From Gordonia sp. KTR9 (GTDB taxonomy: Bacteria > Actinomycetota > Actinomycetes > Mycobacteriales > Mycobacteriaceae): a stretch of DNA of 64,000 nt. The notes beneath the pieces are model-generated. The model saw nothing but the letters and a program-made list of their open reading frames with translations. It had not been told where the DNA came from and ran no database searches. Positions within the stretch are counted from its first letter, which is position 1; each line of letters opens with the position of its first letter. Shown in pieces: positions 1-7,814 of the stretch. The stretch covers positions 186,001-250,000 of the forward strand of contig NC_018581.1 of assembly GCF_000143885.2 (NCBI RefSeq). The letters run 5' to 3'. The translations under genes and the position numbers were made by a program.

Positions 1-152
1 TGCCACACCGTGGGATCAGCAGGCATGCCGGGTGTGCTGGCGTTGCTCACGGTGTCTCCTCCTCCACACGCGCTGGTGGCCACCATCACTGCCGCCGCGA
101 GCGTGGCCGCGGCCGTGGTCATCATCGTCGATCGTGGTCGAGTGAGTGCCAT
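1..152 (-). CDS. Secreted lipoprotein, 5' part only (cut by left edge)
   Basis: Reading leftwards from an ATG at 152-150 gives about 50 codons that stay open to the window edge. The N-terminus is a lipoprotein signal: basic residues (RPRS), an alanine/valine-rich hydrophobic stretch, then the lipobox ATSAC followed by GGGD, so the cysteine near residue 29 should be lipidated and the protein anchored outside the cytoplasmic membrane. The start codon shares one base with the TGA stop of the upstream metallopeptidase-like gene (TGATG), which implies translational coupling in one transcript. The mature domain lies outside the window, so no function is assigned. Confidence 0.75.
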   Translation of the reverse strand, partial: MALTRPRSTMMTTAAATLAAAVMVATSACGGGDTVSNASTPGMPADPTVW

Positions 153-901
153 CAGTTGCAGCCCTTCTCGTAGTACTGGCGGTAGTTGAGTTCTGGTGCG
201 GTCGAGGGGTTTAGGTTTTCGCCGTAGAAGGCGCCCATCTTGCGAATGGCCTTCTGATACTCGGCGTCACTGCGTTGGCTGCCAAGGTACTCATCGTAGA
301 TGGCGTTGAATCCGGCTTCGTTTCCGCCGGCGATGCCGATGTCAGGGCCGCCGTTGGCGATGATCTCGCGCTGGATCTTGATGTTGTTGAAGGTCGCCGC
401 ACCCTCGTTGTCGAGCTGAGAGTTGATGCAGGACTCTGTGGAAGAGTGGTCGATCGTGAGCGGGTACACCGCATGCCCGAACTCGTGCGCAATCAGTTGC
501 GCCTGCGCTGTCGGCGAGCCTTTCTGGATGACGACCAACCTGTCTCGGTAACTGGTGTAGGAACCCTCCCCATCGCGGTACTCAACCCTCCAGTCGTCTT
601 TGATCTGCTTCCACTGGGCCTGCAGCGTGGGCGATTTCGACACGATGTCGTAGGTGGCTTGATCGCCAGGGATCTCGGCGGGGCGCGCCTGTCCGTCAAT
701 GCTGCGTGTTGGGGCAGCAGGTTCATCAGCTCGATCGACCTCGACGCGACCGGGAATCTCTGGCAGTGGTTGTGGCCGTTCAGCGGCCGCGGGGGTGGGT
801 GGGTCGACCCGCGGTGTGCCCGGCGGCGGCTGTTGGCCCGGGATCGGGACGATGGGGGTTTGGCCGGCGGTGGGGATGTCGGTGGGTGTGGGATGCCACA
901 C
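152..901 (-). CDS. Putative zinc metallopeptidase-like protein with HEFGH motif
   Basis: A 249-residue protein. Residues 1 to about 75 are rich in proline and look unstructured; the rest forms a small domain with HEFGH at residues 139-143, the zincin metal-binding and catalytic pattern. Glu166 in a DNEGAA stretch is a possible third ligand. The family is not certain; small metallopeptidase domains of this sort occur in secreted effectors and in domesticated peptidases. No signal peptide is visible. The GTG start at 901 has no clear Shine-Dalgarno sequence and an in-frame stop lies only 30 bp upstream, so the N-terminus is uncertain. The stop overlaps the start of a lipoprotein gene, suggesting the two act together at the cell envelope. 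Confidence 0.65.
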   Translation of the reverse strand: MWHPTPTDIPTAGQTPIVPIPGQQPPPGTPRVDPPTPAAAERPQPLPEIPGRVEVDRADEPAAPTRSIDGQARPAEIPGDQATYDIVSKSPTLQAQWKQIKDDWRVEYRDGEGSYTSYRDRLVVIQKGSPTAQAQLIAHEFGHAVYPLTIDHSSTESCINSQLDNEGAATFNNIKIQREIIANGGPDIGIAGGNEAGFNAIYDEYLGSQRSDAEYQKAIRKMGAFYGENLNPSTAPELNYRQYYEKGCN

Positions 902-982
902 ACAGCGATGAGGCGGGGTCGTCGGGGTTCAGGCGCTGCCTGCGAATCGACCGGGGTCGCCTGATCCGGGGAAAGAGGGGGT

Positions 983-1458
983 GTGCTGGTGACAGAGTCG
1001 CCGAACGGCAACCCAACCGTCGCCGACGCGGTCATGAGCAAGTGCTTGCCGTGGGTGGAGCTGGTCAACGCGCTGTGTTCGAGCACGCACCCGGCCCGGC
1101 GCCCGGCGTGCGGCCGACCGGGCGGGAAGTGTGTCGGCGCGCCAACCAGACCAGCCCAGGGCGGTTGAAAGAACCGATGCTCAGCTCATTGCGGACAGGC
1201 CGGGCGACCGAACCGGGCTTCACCATCATCGCGGCAATCGCCGACGGATTCGGTGTGGACATCGCGTTCTTCACCCGAGAGTTCCACCACCAACATCGCG
1301 ATCAGTCGATGGCGCAGCGAGTACGGGCGGCCAACGCCGCATGGCCCCACCTGTATCGGCTGGCCGCCGACATCCACCGACTTCCCGAGCATCACCGTCA
1401 CAGCATCCTGACCCTCATCAACATCCTCGCCACCCGAGACGCAGGAGAAGGCCGATAG
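983..1458 (+). pseudogene. EspR-like helix-turn-helix regulator, frameshifted
   Basis: From a GTG at 983 (or 989) behind a GAAAGAGGGGG ribosome site, the first reading frame ends with WVELVNAL at about 1075. From 1078 a different frame continues FEHAPGPAPG, then a helix-turn-helix region with LSSLRTGRATEPG and ADGFGVDIAFF, and ends at TAG 1458. Joined, the two parts match the layout of EspR/XRE-type regulators: a short N-terminal helix with a hydrophobic-Phe motif, a 'SQLRSG'-like recognition helix, then a 'ALANFF'-like segment. The join sits in gcgctgtgttcg, consistent with duplication of TG at 1074-1077. This is either a true pseudogene or a sequencing error. It faces away from the metallopeptidase gene. 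Confidence 0.7.
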
Positions 1459-2006
1459 CCAGATAAGTAATCGGCACCTGAAAACAACTGCGGCAGATAC
1501 GATTCCGAGAGAAATCGACATAGTTGTTCGTCACGTGACGTAACCGGTGCCGCTCGGCTGGCTGTCGTAGGCGCGCCGCGCGCACCGGAACATCCGCCCG
1601 CCGGACCGCGGACGAGGATGGCGCCCGAGTCGTCCTCCCCGGCGGTCGGGCGCCATCCTCACCCACCCATATCGCATCTGGCACGCGCACTATTACGAAT
1701 CGCTAAGCATCGCGTGCCGTCGCCACTCTTCTCAATCCAGCGTGGCCCCGCGAGACACGGCCGTTAAGAGCCCTGGCCGCGCTCGCCGACCAGCTCGATG
1801 CAGACCTCGGAGCGGCTGACGCCGCACAGAACCAGCCTCTCTGGCCACGATGCGGTGAAAGAAGTTCTGTCACACGTCTTTTCATTGAGACACGCCGGGG
1901 GAGCGACCCCTCAACCCACGCTGCGCTCTACGGGGTTGACCGGCCACCCTCACCGTGTCCCCAAGGGTGGACGCGACACCGGGTCGCGCAATCGGAAGGA
2001 GTCACC
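1459..2006. other. Intergenic region without a convincing gene
   Basis: About 550 bases with no ORF that looks coding. It holds a less GC-rich stretch (about 1465-1535), a perfect 12-bp palindrome CGTCACGTGACG at 1529-1540, and a strong hairpin at 1614-1660 listed separately. The stretch from about 1705 to 1900 reads as an alanine/leucine-rich open frame without a start codon and may be a gene remnant, but nothing in it is recognisable. A GGAAGGAG ribosome site lies just before the gene at 2007. Confidence 0.5.
1614..1660. terminator. Perfect 15-bp inverted repeat, likely terminator hairpin
   Basis: The arms GAGGATGGCGCCCGA (1614-1628) and TCGGGCGCCATCCTC (1646-1660) are exact reverse complements around a 17-base loop. 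No T-tract follows on either strand, as is common for actinobacterial terminators. It lies 156 bp beyond the frameshifted regulator, so it could end that transcript or be a structured element in its own right. Confidence 0.55.
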
Positions 2007-2351
2007 ATGACCACTCGCACCAACGCCCGCACCCAGTTCCTCACCGACATCTACGTCTGCGCCCTCGAAGGCGGCATCGGCTACTGGTCGACCTGCATCG
2101 AATACCGGTGGAGCACCACCCAACGCGCCGTCATCGAAGACCTCGAAGACGTAGTACACGAGATCACCCTCGACACGATCGCCCGCGGGATCAACGCCAT
2201 CGCCGACGGCTCGGTAGCGGTCTCCGACTCCGACTACCTGCGGAACCTCATCCGAGCGGCCAGCCGCAGCAACGACGCCGGCGACGTCGACGCCATCACC
2301 GCCGACGTCATCGCCCAAGCCGGCATCTACGGCGAGGTGATCTACGGATAA
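2007..2351 (+). CDS. Small hypothetical protein, accessory-type
   Basis: A 114-residue protein with an ATG start and a good ribosome site (GGAAGGAG, 2-3 codons upstream). It is acidic and cytoplasmic-looking with no membrane segment. The N-terminal segment FLTDIYVCALEGGIGYWS resembles small proteins I associate with actinobacterial phages, plasmids and integrative elements ('FLTDxLxTAVEGGIGYW'), but no function is known to me. A hairpin terminator follows immediately, so it is probably a single-gene transcript. Its place beside other orphan genes suggests it is cargo of a decayed mobile region; that is inference. Confidence 0.7.
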   Translation: MTTRTNARTQFLTDIYVCALEGGIGYWSTCIEYRWSTTQRAVIEDLEDVVHEITLDTIARGINAIADGSVAVSDSDYLRNLIRAASRSNDAGDVDAITADVIAQAGIYGEVIYG

Positions 2352-2357
2352 CCCCGA

Positions 2358-2394
2358 GAGGGCCGGGCACCCACGTTCGGGACGCCCGGCCCTC
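2358..2394. terminator. Terminator hairpin after the 114-aa gene
   Basis: Arms GAGGGCCGGGC (2358-2368) and GCCCGGCCCTC (2384-2394) are exact complements around a 15-base loop, 6 bp after the stop codon of the upstream gene. Confidence 0.7.
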
Positions 2395-2554
2395 GACCGC
2401 TTGGGTATCGCTCAAACGCATGGACACAGCCTCGCTCGGTGACGTGGGCAAAAGCTGCACGTAGCAGTGCGATTGATGCCCGATGCGGGAGCCCAATCGG
2501 GCCGTGACGCCGATGTCCGAGGCGCCAGCGACACCTACAGTAGCGTTGCGACAC

Positions 2555-3025
2555 ATGACAATGAAGACGATCACCACTCGGGCTCTGGTCACCGTCGCCG
2601 CACTGTCGGCACTGCTACTCGCAGTCCCAGCGACAGCATCAGCAGCGCCAGCACCACGACTCGGCATCCTCGGAGACGACATCTGGGTCATGGGCAACAA
2701 CGCCTTCTGCCACGGAGCCATCCACGTCGGAATCGACACCAACCCCGCCAAGCGGGGCCAGGCCACCATCCACCTGACCTCACGCGGATTCACCGGCACC
2801 CAACCCGCCTGGGGCCGCAACCCCTCCTGCAAGGTCAACGTCGCGATCGGCTACTGGTCCGGCATCCAGTACCGCGAACGAGTGGTGCCGATGGACCTCG
2901 GACCACGACCAGAGGCGCCGGTCCGCGTGAAGCTCCGCGGAGTCGGACAAGGCATCAACCTCATGTCCTTCACCACCCACCCGAACCTCAACAAGGGCGT
3001 GTCCTACTACGTTCAAATCCCATAG
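2555..3025 (+). CDS. Secreted hypothetical protein
   Basis: A Sec-type signal peptide follows the ATG at 2555 (or 2561): MTMKTITTRA, a hydrophobic stretch with ALSALLLAV, and a likely cleavage at ASA-AP near residue 31. The mature part of about 125 residues has two cysteines (in NAFCHGA and NPSCKV) that may form a disulfide, and is rich in beta-type segments. I know similar short secreted proteins only as 'hypothetical' in Nocardia and Gordonia; no enzyme motif is visible. A longer frame runs back to 2483, but the extra residues precede the signal peptide and are unlikely to be translated. No clear ribosome site was found. Confidence 0.7.
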   Translation: MTMKTITTRALVTVAALSALLLAVPATASAAPAPRLGILGDDIWVMGNNAFCHGAIHVGIDTNPAKRGQATIHLTSRGFTGTQPAWGRNPSCKVNVAIGYWSGIQYRERVVPMDLGPRPEAPVRVKLRGVGQGINLMSFTTHPNLNKGVSYYVQIP

Positions 3026-3059
3026 GCCAGAGCCAGGCTCGCACCTCAGGGGGCAGGGG

Positions 3060-3560
3060 CTATTTGATGATGGCGTCGACCGTCTTCTTCAGGGCGGAGG
3101 GTTGCGACGGCCGGCGGGGGGCCTTCTCCCGGCGACGCATCATCTCCTCACCGATCTCCCGGAGCTCCTTGCGGCTCAGGGCTTCTCGGACCTTCGGGAA
3201 CCACTCGTCCTCTTCCTCTTCGATGTGGTGCTCGACGTTCTCGATGAGGACGGTGGTCTTGGCGTCGAATCGCTCGGCGTCCGGCGAGAGTGCCGCGAGT
3301 TCGACGACGAGGACGTCCGCGACATGGTGCTCCTCGTACGATTCCAGGATGTCGTCCTCCAGATCGGGGACCCGCTTGCGGATCTCCGGGTACATCACCT
3401 CGTTCTCGATGTAGGTGTGCACGGTGAGGGCCTCGATGATCTTGTCGACGATCTTGCCCTTGGTCTTGACGGCGTTGTCGCCCTGCGACTTGAAGTCGCG
3501 GAACAGTTTGCGGATCTCTTTGTGGTCGTCCCGGAGGATGACGATGGCGTCTGAGGACAT
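3060..3560 (-). CDS. Hemerythrin HHE-domain protein
   Basis: A 166-residue all-helical protein. It has the spaced His/Glu pattern of hemerythrin-like HHE proteins: DDHKEIRKLF near residue 11, HTYIENEVMYPE near 47, EEHHVAD near 75 and VEHHIEEEEDEWFP near 105, which would bind a di-iron centre. Related actinobacterial proteins bind oxygen or sense nitric oxide or peroxide; the exact role is not shown here. The C-terminus is basic (RRREKAPRRPS). The start at 3560 is chosen because AGGAG lies at the right distance; the open frame extends further upstream but without conservation. Confidence 0.85.
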   Translation of the reverse strand: MSSDAIVILRDDHKEIRKLFRDFKSQGDNAVKTKGKIVDKIIEALTVHTYIENEVMYPEIRKRVPDLEDDILESYEEHHVADVLVVELAALSPDAERFDAKTTVLIENVEHHIEEEEDEWFPKVREALSRKELREIGEEMMRRREKAPRRPSQPSALKKTVDAIIK

Positions 3561-3647
3561 GGGCTGACTCCTGCGATAGAGGGCTGCTCGATCTGCTACC
3601 CCTCGTACCGCGTTCCGCCGCAGGTCAAACATCGAGAACGATCCGGG

Positions 3648-3667
3648 GCGGACCCGGCCGGGTCCGC
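3648..3667. terminator. Terminator hairpin
   Basis: GCGGACCC and GGGTCCGC are exact complements around GGCC, giving a fully palindromic 20-mer. It begins 7 bp past the stop of the minus-strand metallopeptidase gene and probably separates that unit from the hemerythrin gene. Confidence 0.65.
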
Positions 3668-3673
3668 TTACCT

Positions 3674-4024
3674 CTATCCCCAGCCGTTGGCGTGCAGCCA
3701 CTCGTCGTCGATGCCGAAGTGGTGGGCGATCTCGTGGACGACGGTGACCGCGACCTCGTGGACGACCTCCTCCCGCGAGTGGCACATCGCGAGGATGGGG
3801 TCGCGGTAGATGGTGATCGTGTCCGGCAGGAAGCCGCCGTAGTCGCTGGTCCGCATCGTGAGCGCGACACCGTGGTAGAGCCCGAGGATGCCCGGCTCCT
3901 CGGGATTGAACGGCTCGACGAGGATGACCACGTTGTTCATCGCGTCGGTCAGATCGGTCGGGATGGTGTCCAGCGCGTCGGAGACCAGTCCGTCGAACTC
4001 GTCGTCGGACATCATGACGGACAT
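3674..4024 (-). CDS. Minimal zinc metallopeptidase family protein (Rv3836-like)
   Basis: A 116-residue protein of the small zincin-like family once called DUF1025. It carries HEIAHHFG, an HExxH motif at residues 97-101, preceded by the conserved stretch ITIYRDPI and the acidic N-terminal part. Members are compact cytoplasmic proteins of about this length; the substrate is unknown. The start at 4024 lies 5 bp after the stop of the Rv3835-like gene; ATGs at 4015 and 4012 are alternatives. The pair keeps the Rv3835-Rv3836 order of M. tuberculosis, so co-transcription is expected. Confidence 0.85.
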   Translation of the reverse strand: MSVMMSDDEFDGLVSDALDTIPTDLTDAMNNVVILVEPFNPEEPGILGLYHGVALTMRTSDYGGFLPDTITIYRDPILAMCHSREEVVHEVAVTVVHEIAHHFGIDDEWLHANGWG

Positions 4025-4028
4025 CGCG

Positions 4029-5186
4029 TCAGCCCGCCGGGGCCGGTGCTTCGTCGGGGTTGGGCGCGATCCCCGGAGGCAGCGGTACCGGTGTCGGCAG
4101 GGCACGTCCCGGGGGTGCTTCGGGCGGCGCGACCGGCGCGCGGCCGTTGATCAGCAAGGCCCCGCCCTTGGCGTCGCCCACCAGCGTCGCGAACCCGCCG
4201 CGCTTGTCCGGGAGGCCCAGGTAGCAGACGACTTTGCGGCTCCCGGCGAGCCAGCTCGGCTCGCTGAGCACCGACCACTGGACGTTGAGCGTGGTCGCGT
4301 CGAGCGGCTTTCGCCCGCCCACGAACCGCTCGGCCTGGACCGGGCAGATCGAACCGAGGTAGCTGTTCTGCGCACCCGTCGGCGGCCACGGCTTGTTTGA
4401 CATCCGGTCACCGAAGCGGACCGACAGATCGACGATCCCGGTGGTCTGGAAGGCATGCGGCTCAGCGCAGCTCACCGCGAACCCGGTCGGGGCACGGGTT
4501 TCGGTGTTGATCCCGACGCAGGTTCCCTCGGGCCAGACGTACGACTGGTTCTGGTCGGCGACCCGACCGGAGAACTGGACCGGCGCACCGTCGGCGCCGT
4601 TCTCCTGGACCCCGCAGCGCAGCTGACGCGCGCCCTTGTCCCACTGCGCCTGCGAGGGGTACATCATGCCCACCGCGAAGCGGCCCTGCGGGTCGAGACG
4701 TCCGTCGAGATACTGGTCCACCATCACCGGACACTGTTCGTCGCGGATCGTGGCGAAGCGCTCGGCGCCCGGCCAGAGTGCGTCCTCGCCGAACTCGGCA
4801 CCCGGGATCAGTGCGGTGTCGATGGCGCCCGCGACCTCGAAGCGGTGCTTCTGCTCGCACGGCACGTCGACCGGCTGCCCCGGGTTTCCGGCCGGCCAGT
4901 CGAGGCAGTCGCCCGCGACCGACTTCGTGAAGGCGTTCTCGGTGAGCCGTTCGCCTTCGCCGATGTTACTGCCGCCGACGCTGCCGCTGTCGTCGAAGAC
5001 GCCCATGGTGAAGGCGATCCCGCCCGCCACGATCGCGCCGACGACGATCGCGCCGAGGATCACGAAGACCGGATTGCGGGCGATGTTGCCTGGTCGGCGG
5101 GCTCCGCCGGCCGGTCGGCCGGATGCCGACGCGTGCGGTGCGTCGGCGTCGGCGGGGCGGCTGCGGTCGGGGTCGGGCGCGTTCAT
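4029..5186 (-). CDS. Septum-formation family membrane protein (Rv3835-like)
   Basis: A 385-residue single-pass membrane protein. The first 40 residues are polar and cytoplasmic, residues about 42-65 form one hydrophobic helix (VFVILGAIVVGAIVAGGIAF), and the rest is extracellular with paired cysteines, for example in GDCLDWP, VPCEQKH, QCPVM, LRCGV, GTCVGI and VSCAEPH. Two repeated segments with 'C...C..PH' spacing match the Septum_form family. The C-terminal 35 residues are proline-rich. Family members are linked to cell division in actinobacteria by annotation only. It sits directly upstream of the metallopeptidase gene and near serS, as Rv3835 does. Confidence 0.8.
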   Translation of the reverse strand: MNAPDPDRSRPADADAPHASASGRPAGGARRPGNIARNPVFVILGAIVVGAIVAGGIAFTMGVFDDSGSVGGSNIGEGERLTENAFTKSVAGDCLDWPAGNPGQPVDVPCEQKHRFEVAGAIDTALIPGAEFGEDALWPGAERFATIRDEQCPVMVDQYLDGRLDPQGRFAVGMMYPSQAQWDKGARQLRCGVQENGADGAPVQFSGRVADQNQSYVWPEGTCVGINTETRAPTGFAVSCAEPHAFQTTGIVDLSVRFGDRMSNKPWPPTGAQNSYLGSICPVQAERFVGGRKPLDATTLNVQWSVLSEPSWLAGSRKVVCYLGLPDKRGGFATLVGDAKGGALLINGRAPVAPPEAPPGRALPTPVPLPPGIAPNPDEAPAPAG

Positions 5187-5295
5187 CGGGTTCCATCATG
5201 CCTAACGGACCCGACCGGGCACACCCTCGTGCGTGGATGCCCGACCCGGCCGATGCCCCTCGATCGAGGTCGACGGTCGGTGGGGCGCCGGTTGT

Positions 5296-6081
5296 TCACG
5301 CGTCGTCGGGCGTGAGGTGCCGTGCGGCGAGTCCGGTGAGCTCGTTCCGAAAGCGCTCGTAGCCGTCGCGGAGACGGTCTCCCGGCCACGGCTCGGGGAG
5401 CAGTTCGACGGGCAGGAGCGGGTCGCGCAGGATGTGGCGCACGCACGCGGCGGCGACCTCGAACCGCTCCGCGACGGTGGGTGCGGTTGCCAGGGCGTCG
5501 AGCAAGTCGACCGCGGATTCCGCCCAGGTCGACGGCGCGAACAGTCGCGCTGCCAGGTCTGCCGATGCCTCTTCGGGAACGGCTCGGAAGAGGTTCAGCC
5601 GACGGCGCAGGTCCGATGACGGGAACTCGATGTCGAGGTTGGCGGGACGCGCCCAGACTCCCTCCCGGATCTCGCCGAGCCGCGCCTTCTGCAGCGCGTC
5701 ACGGAGGAGGGCGCGGTCGGTCGAACTCTCGGAACCGACGGTCACGACGGCGAGATCCCACATGCCGTCCCAGTCGCGGCGCGCCGGATGCAGCGCGCGG
5801 TCCTGTCGTCGCTGCCGTTCGACGAGTCGTGGCGAGAGCCGGCACCGGCCGTTCGTGCGTTCCAGATCTCCTGCGGCGACCAGCCGTGTGAGGGCCACCC
5901 GGACCGTCGATTCGCGGAGCCCGAGATCAGTCGTCATCGCCAGGATTCCGTTGATCGAGGCGTCGGGCGAGTCGAGGCCGAGAAGGGCGCTGAGGATGAC
6001 CGAACGCGCCGTGAGCTTGGGAATGTTCACGCGTTCGGGCACGCCGTCGATGCTAGTCCGCGAGGTCCGGGACAGCGGCAC
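5296..6081 (-). CDS. PaaX family transcriptional regulator
   Basis: A 261-residue regulator. The N-terminal third is a winged helix (TARSVILSALLG, then LRESTVRVALTRLVAAGDLER), followed by the central PaaX domain (WDGMWDLAVVTVG) and a C-terminal helical region. PaaX proteins repress phenylacetate or related aromatic and acyl-CoA catabolic genes and are released by CoA thioesters. It is divergent from an acyl-CoA dehydrogenase/crotonase pair, with only 83 bp between, so it probably controls them. The start is uncertain: the GTG at 6081 and an internal GTG (VPERVNIPK) both lack a clear ribosome site. Confidence 0.82.
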   Translation of the reverse strand: MPLSRTSRTSIDGVPERVNIPKLTARSVILSALLGLDSPDASINGILAMTTDLGLRESTVRVALTRLVAAGDLERTNGRCRLSPRLVERQRRQDRALHPARRDWDGMWDLAVVTVGSESSTDRALLRDALQKARLGEIREGVWARPANLDIEFPSSDLRRRLNLFRAVPEEASADLAARLFAPSTWAESAVDLLDALATAPTVAERFEVAAACVRHILRDPLLPVELLPEPWPGDRLRDGYERFRNELTGLAARHLTPDDA

Positions 6082-6089
6082 GCAGGGAT

Positions 6090-6125
6090 ATTACAGATCT
6101 CTGGCGGTCGTGTGAAAAGTGTAAT
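6090..6125. promoter_or_regulatory. Inverted repeat between divergent PaaX and acyl-CoA dehydrogenase genes
   Basis: ATTACA at 6090-6095 and TGTAAT at 6120-6125 are exact complements 24 bases apart, in an AT-richer patch between the two divergent genes. This is a plausible PaaX operator or overlapping promoter region; the assignment rests on position and symmetry only. Confidence 0.4.
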
Positions 6126-6164
6126 AGCGTGGGTCGCGACTCCGATCAGGAAGGCGGGCCCGCC

Positions 6165-7814
6165 ATGTCCACCCATGCCGTCACCAATCAGGTCCCCGAG
6201 CTCGTCGACTTCGACGCCGCGGACAATCCGGCCATCTCCGAGGCGGTCCACCGCGCGGGCGCCGACCACATGCTCGAGGAACTGCACCGGATCGGCCGCC
6301 TGGCCGGCGGCGCCGAGGCGCTCGGGTGGGGCGATCTCGCCGAATCCCATCCGCCGGAGCTGCGGACCCATGACCGGTACGGCAATCGGGTGGACGAGGT
6401 CGTCTACGACCCCGCGTACCACCACCTCATGCAGACGGGCATCGGCCTGGGCCTGGGCGGAACCGCATGGTCGGACCCGAGCCCGACGGCCCATTTCGAG
6501 CGCGCCGTGAAGTCGAGCGTGTGGGGGCAGGTGGATGCCGGGCACGGTTGTCCGATGTCGATGACCTACGGGGTCGTCCCGGCACTGCGGGCCAACCCCG
6601 AACTCGCGGGCATGTACGAGCCGCTGCTCGTCTCCACGACCTACGACCCGGGACTGCGCACCCCGCTGTCGAAAGCGGGATTGACGGCCGGGATGTCGAT
6701 GACCGAGAAGCAGGGCGGCTCCGATGTCCGGGCGAACACGACGACCGCCGTCGCGCAACCGGACGGGACGTACCGCATCACCGGTCACAAGTGGTTTACT
6801 TCGGCGCCCATGTGCGACGTGTTCCTGGTGCTCGCCCGAGCGCCGGGCGGGTTGTCGTGTTTCTTCGTCCCGCGGGTCCTTCCCGACGGGACGCGCAACA
6901 CCTTTCTGCTCCAGCGGTTGAAAGCCAAGCTGGGCAACCACTCCAACGCGAGCAGCGAAGTGGAGTACGACGGCACGGTCGGGTGGCTCGTCGGCGAGGA
7001 GGGCCGCGGGGTGGCGACGATCATCGAGATGGTGAACATGACCCGCCTGGACTGCACTCTCGGCTCGGCGACCGGTATGCGGGTCGGCGTCGCGCAGGCC
7101 GCGCATCACGCCACCCATCGCAGGGCATTCGGCGCCGCGCTCGTCGATCAGCCGTTGATGCGCAACGTTCTCTCCGATCTGGCGGTCGAGTCGGAGGGCG
7201 CGACGATGACGGCGCTCTGGCTCGCCGAGCTGACCGACAAGGCCGGTGCCGGGGACGAAGGGGCCGACGCCCTCCGACGGATCTCCCTCGCGGTCAGCAA
7301 GTACTACGTCTGCAAACGCGCCCCGATGCATGCGGCCGAAGCGCTGGAGTGCCTCGGCGGCAACGGATATGTGGAGGAGTCGCGGATGCCCCGGCTCTAT
7401 CGGGAGGCGCCGCTCATGTCCATCTGGGAGGGTTCGGGCAACGTCGCCGCCCTGGACGTACTGCGCGCGATGGCCAAGCAACCGGCCACTGTGACCGCGT
7501 TCCTCGACGAGATCGATTGCGCAACAGGGGCGGACCGGAGGCTCGACGCCGCAGCGGTCGAACTCCGGCGAGAGTTCGGTGACCTCGATGCGATGCAGTA
7601 CCGGGCTCGCCGGGTCGTCGGCCGGATGGCCCAGCTCCTGCAGGCGTCCTTGCTGGTGCGGTACGGGCACCCGGCGGTCGCCGACGCCTTCGTCGCGAGC
7701 CGACTCGGCAACGACCGGGGCGACGTGTTCGGCACGTTGCCGTCGGGGGTCGACACGGCGTCGATCATCGAGCGGGTGGTCCCGAAGACGGTGCAGGGCA
7801 ACACTCATGGCTGA
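6165..7814 (+). CDS. Acyl-CoA dehydrogenase, AidB-like
   Basis: A 549-residue FAD-dependent acyl-CoA dehydrogenase of the longer AidB-type subfamily (usual acyl-CoA dehydrogenases are near 390). Recognisable family segments are MTEKQGGSDVRANTT (flavin/substrate region), GHKWFTSAPMCDVFLVLARA, NHSNASSEVEYD, and the C-terminal YVEESRMPRLYREAPL and IWEGSGNV. AidB-like enzymes are related to isovaleryl-CoA dehydrogenases; the substrate is not clear. The ATG at 6165 follows AGGAAGG; 12 in-frame codons upstream are unlikely. The gene overlaps the crotonase gene by 8 bp and diverges from the PaaX gene. Confidence 0.85.
   Translation: MSTHAVTNQVPELVDFDAADNPAISEAVHRAGADHMLEELHRIGRLAGGAEALGWGDLAESHPPELRTHDRYGNRVDEVVYDPAYHHLMQTGIGLGLGGTAWSDPSPTAHFERAVKSSVWGQVDAGHGCPMSMTYGVVPALRANPELAGMYEPLLVSTTYDPGLRTPLSKAGLTAGMSMTEKQGGSDVRANTTTAVAQPDGTYRITGHKWFTSAPMCDVFLVLARAPGGLSCFFVPRVLPDGTRNTFLLQRLKAKLGNHSNASSEVEYDGTVGWLVGEEGRGVATIIEMVNMTRLDCTLGSATGMRVGVAQAAHHATHRRAFGAALVDQPLMRNVLSDLAVESEGATMTALWLAELTDKAGAGDEGADALRRISLAVSKYYVCKRAPMHAAEALECLGGNGYVEESRMPRLYREAPLMSIWEGSGNVAALDVLRAMAKQPATVTAFLDEIDCATGADRRLDAAAVELRREFGDLDAMQYRARRVVGRMAQLLQASLLVRYGHPAVADAFVASRLGNDRGDVFGTLPSGVDTASIIERVVPKTVQGNTHG

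Noticed and set aside
275..964. Plus-strand 229-codon frame
   Set aside because: Antisense to the HEFGH gene, no recognisable domain, no ribosome site.
1418..1690. Minus-strand 90-codon frame in the intergenic gap
   Set aside because: Composition is unlike a gene, no ribosome site, and it runs through the hairpin at 1614-1660.
1798..2010. Plus-strand 70-codon frame before the 114-aa gene
   Set aside because: No ribosome site, no conserved feature, and it overlaps the leader and start of the next gene.
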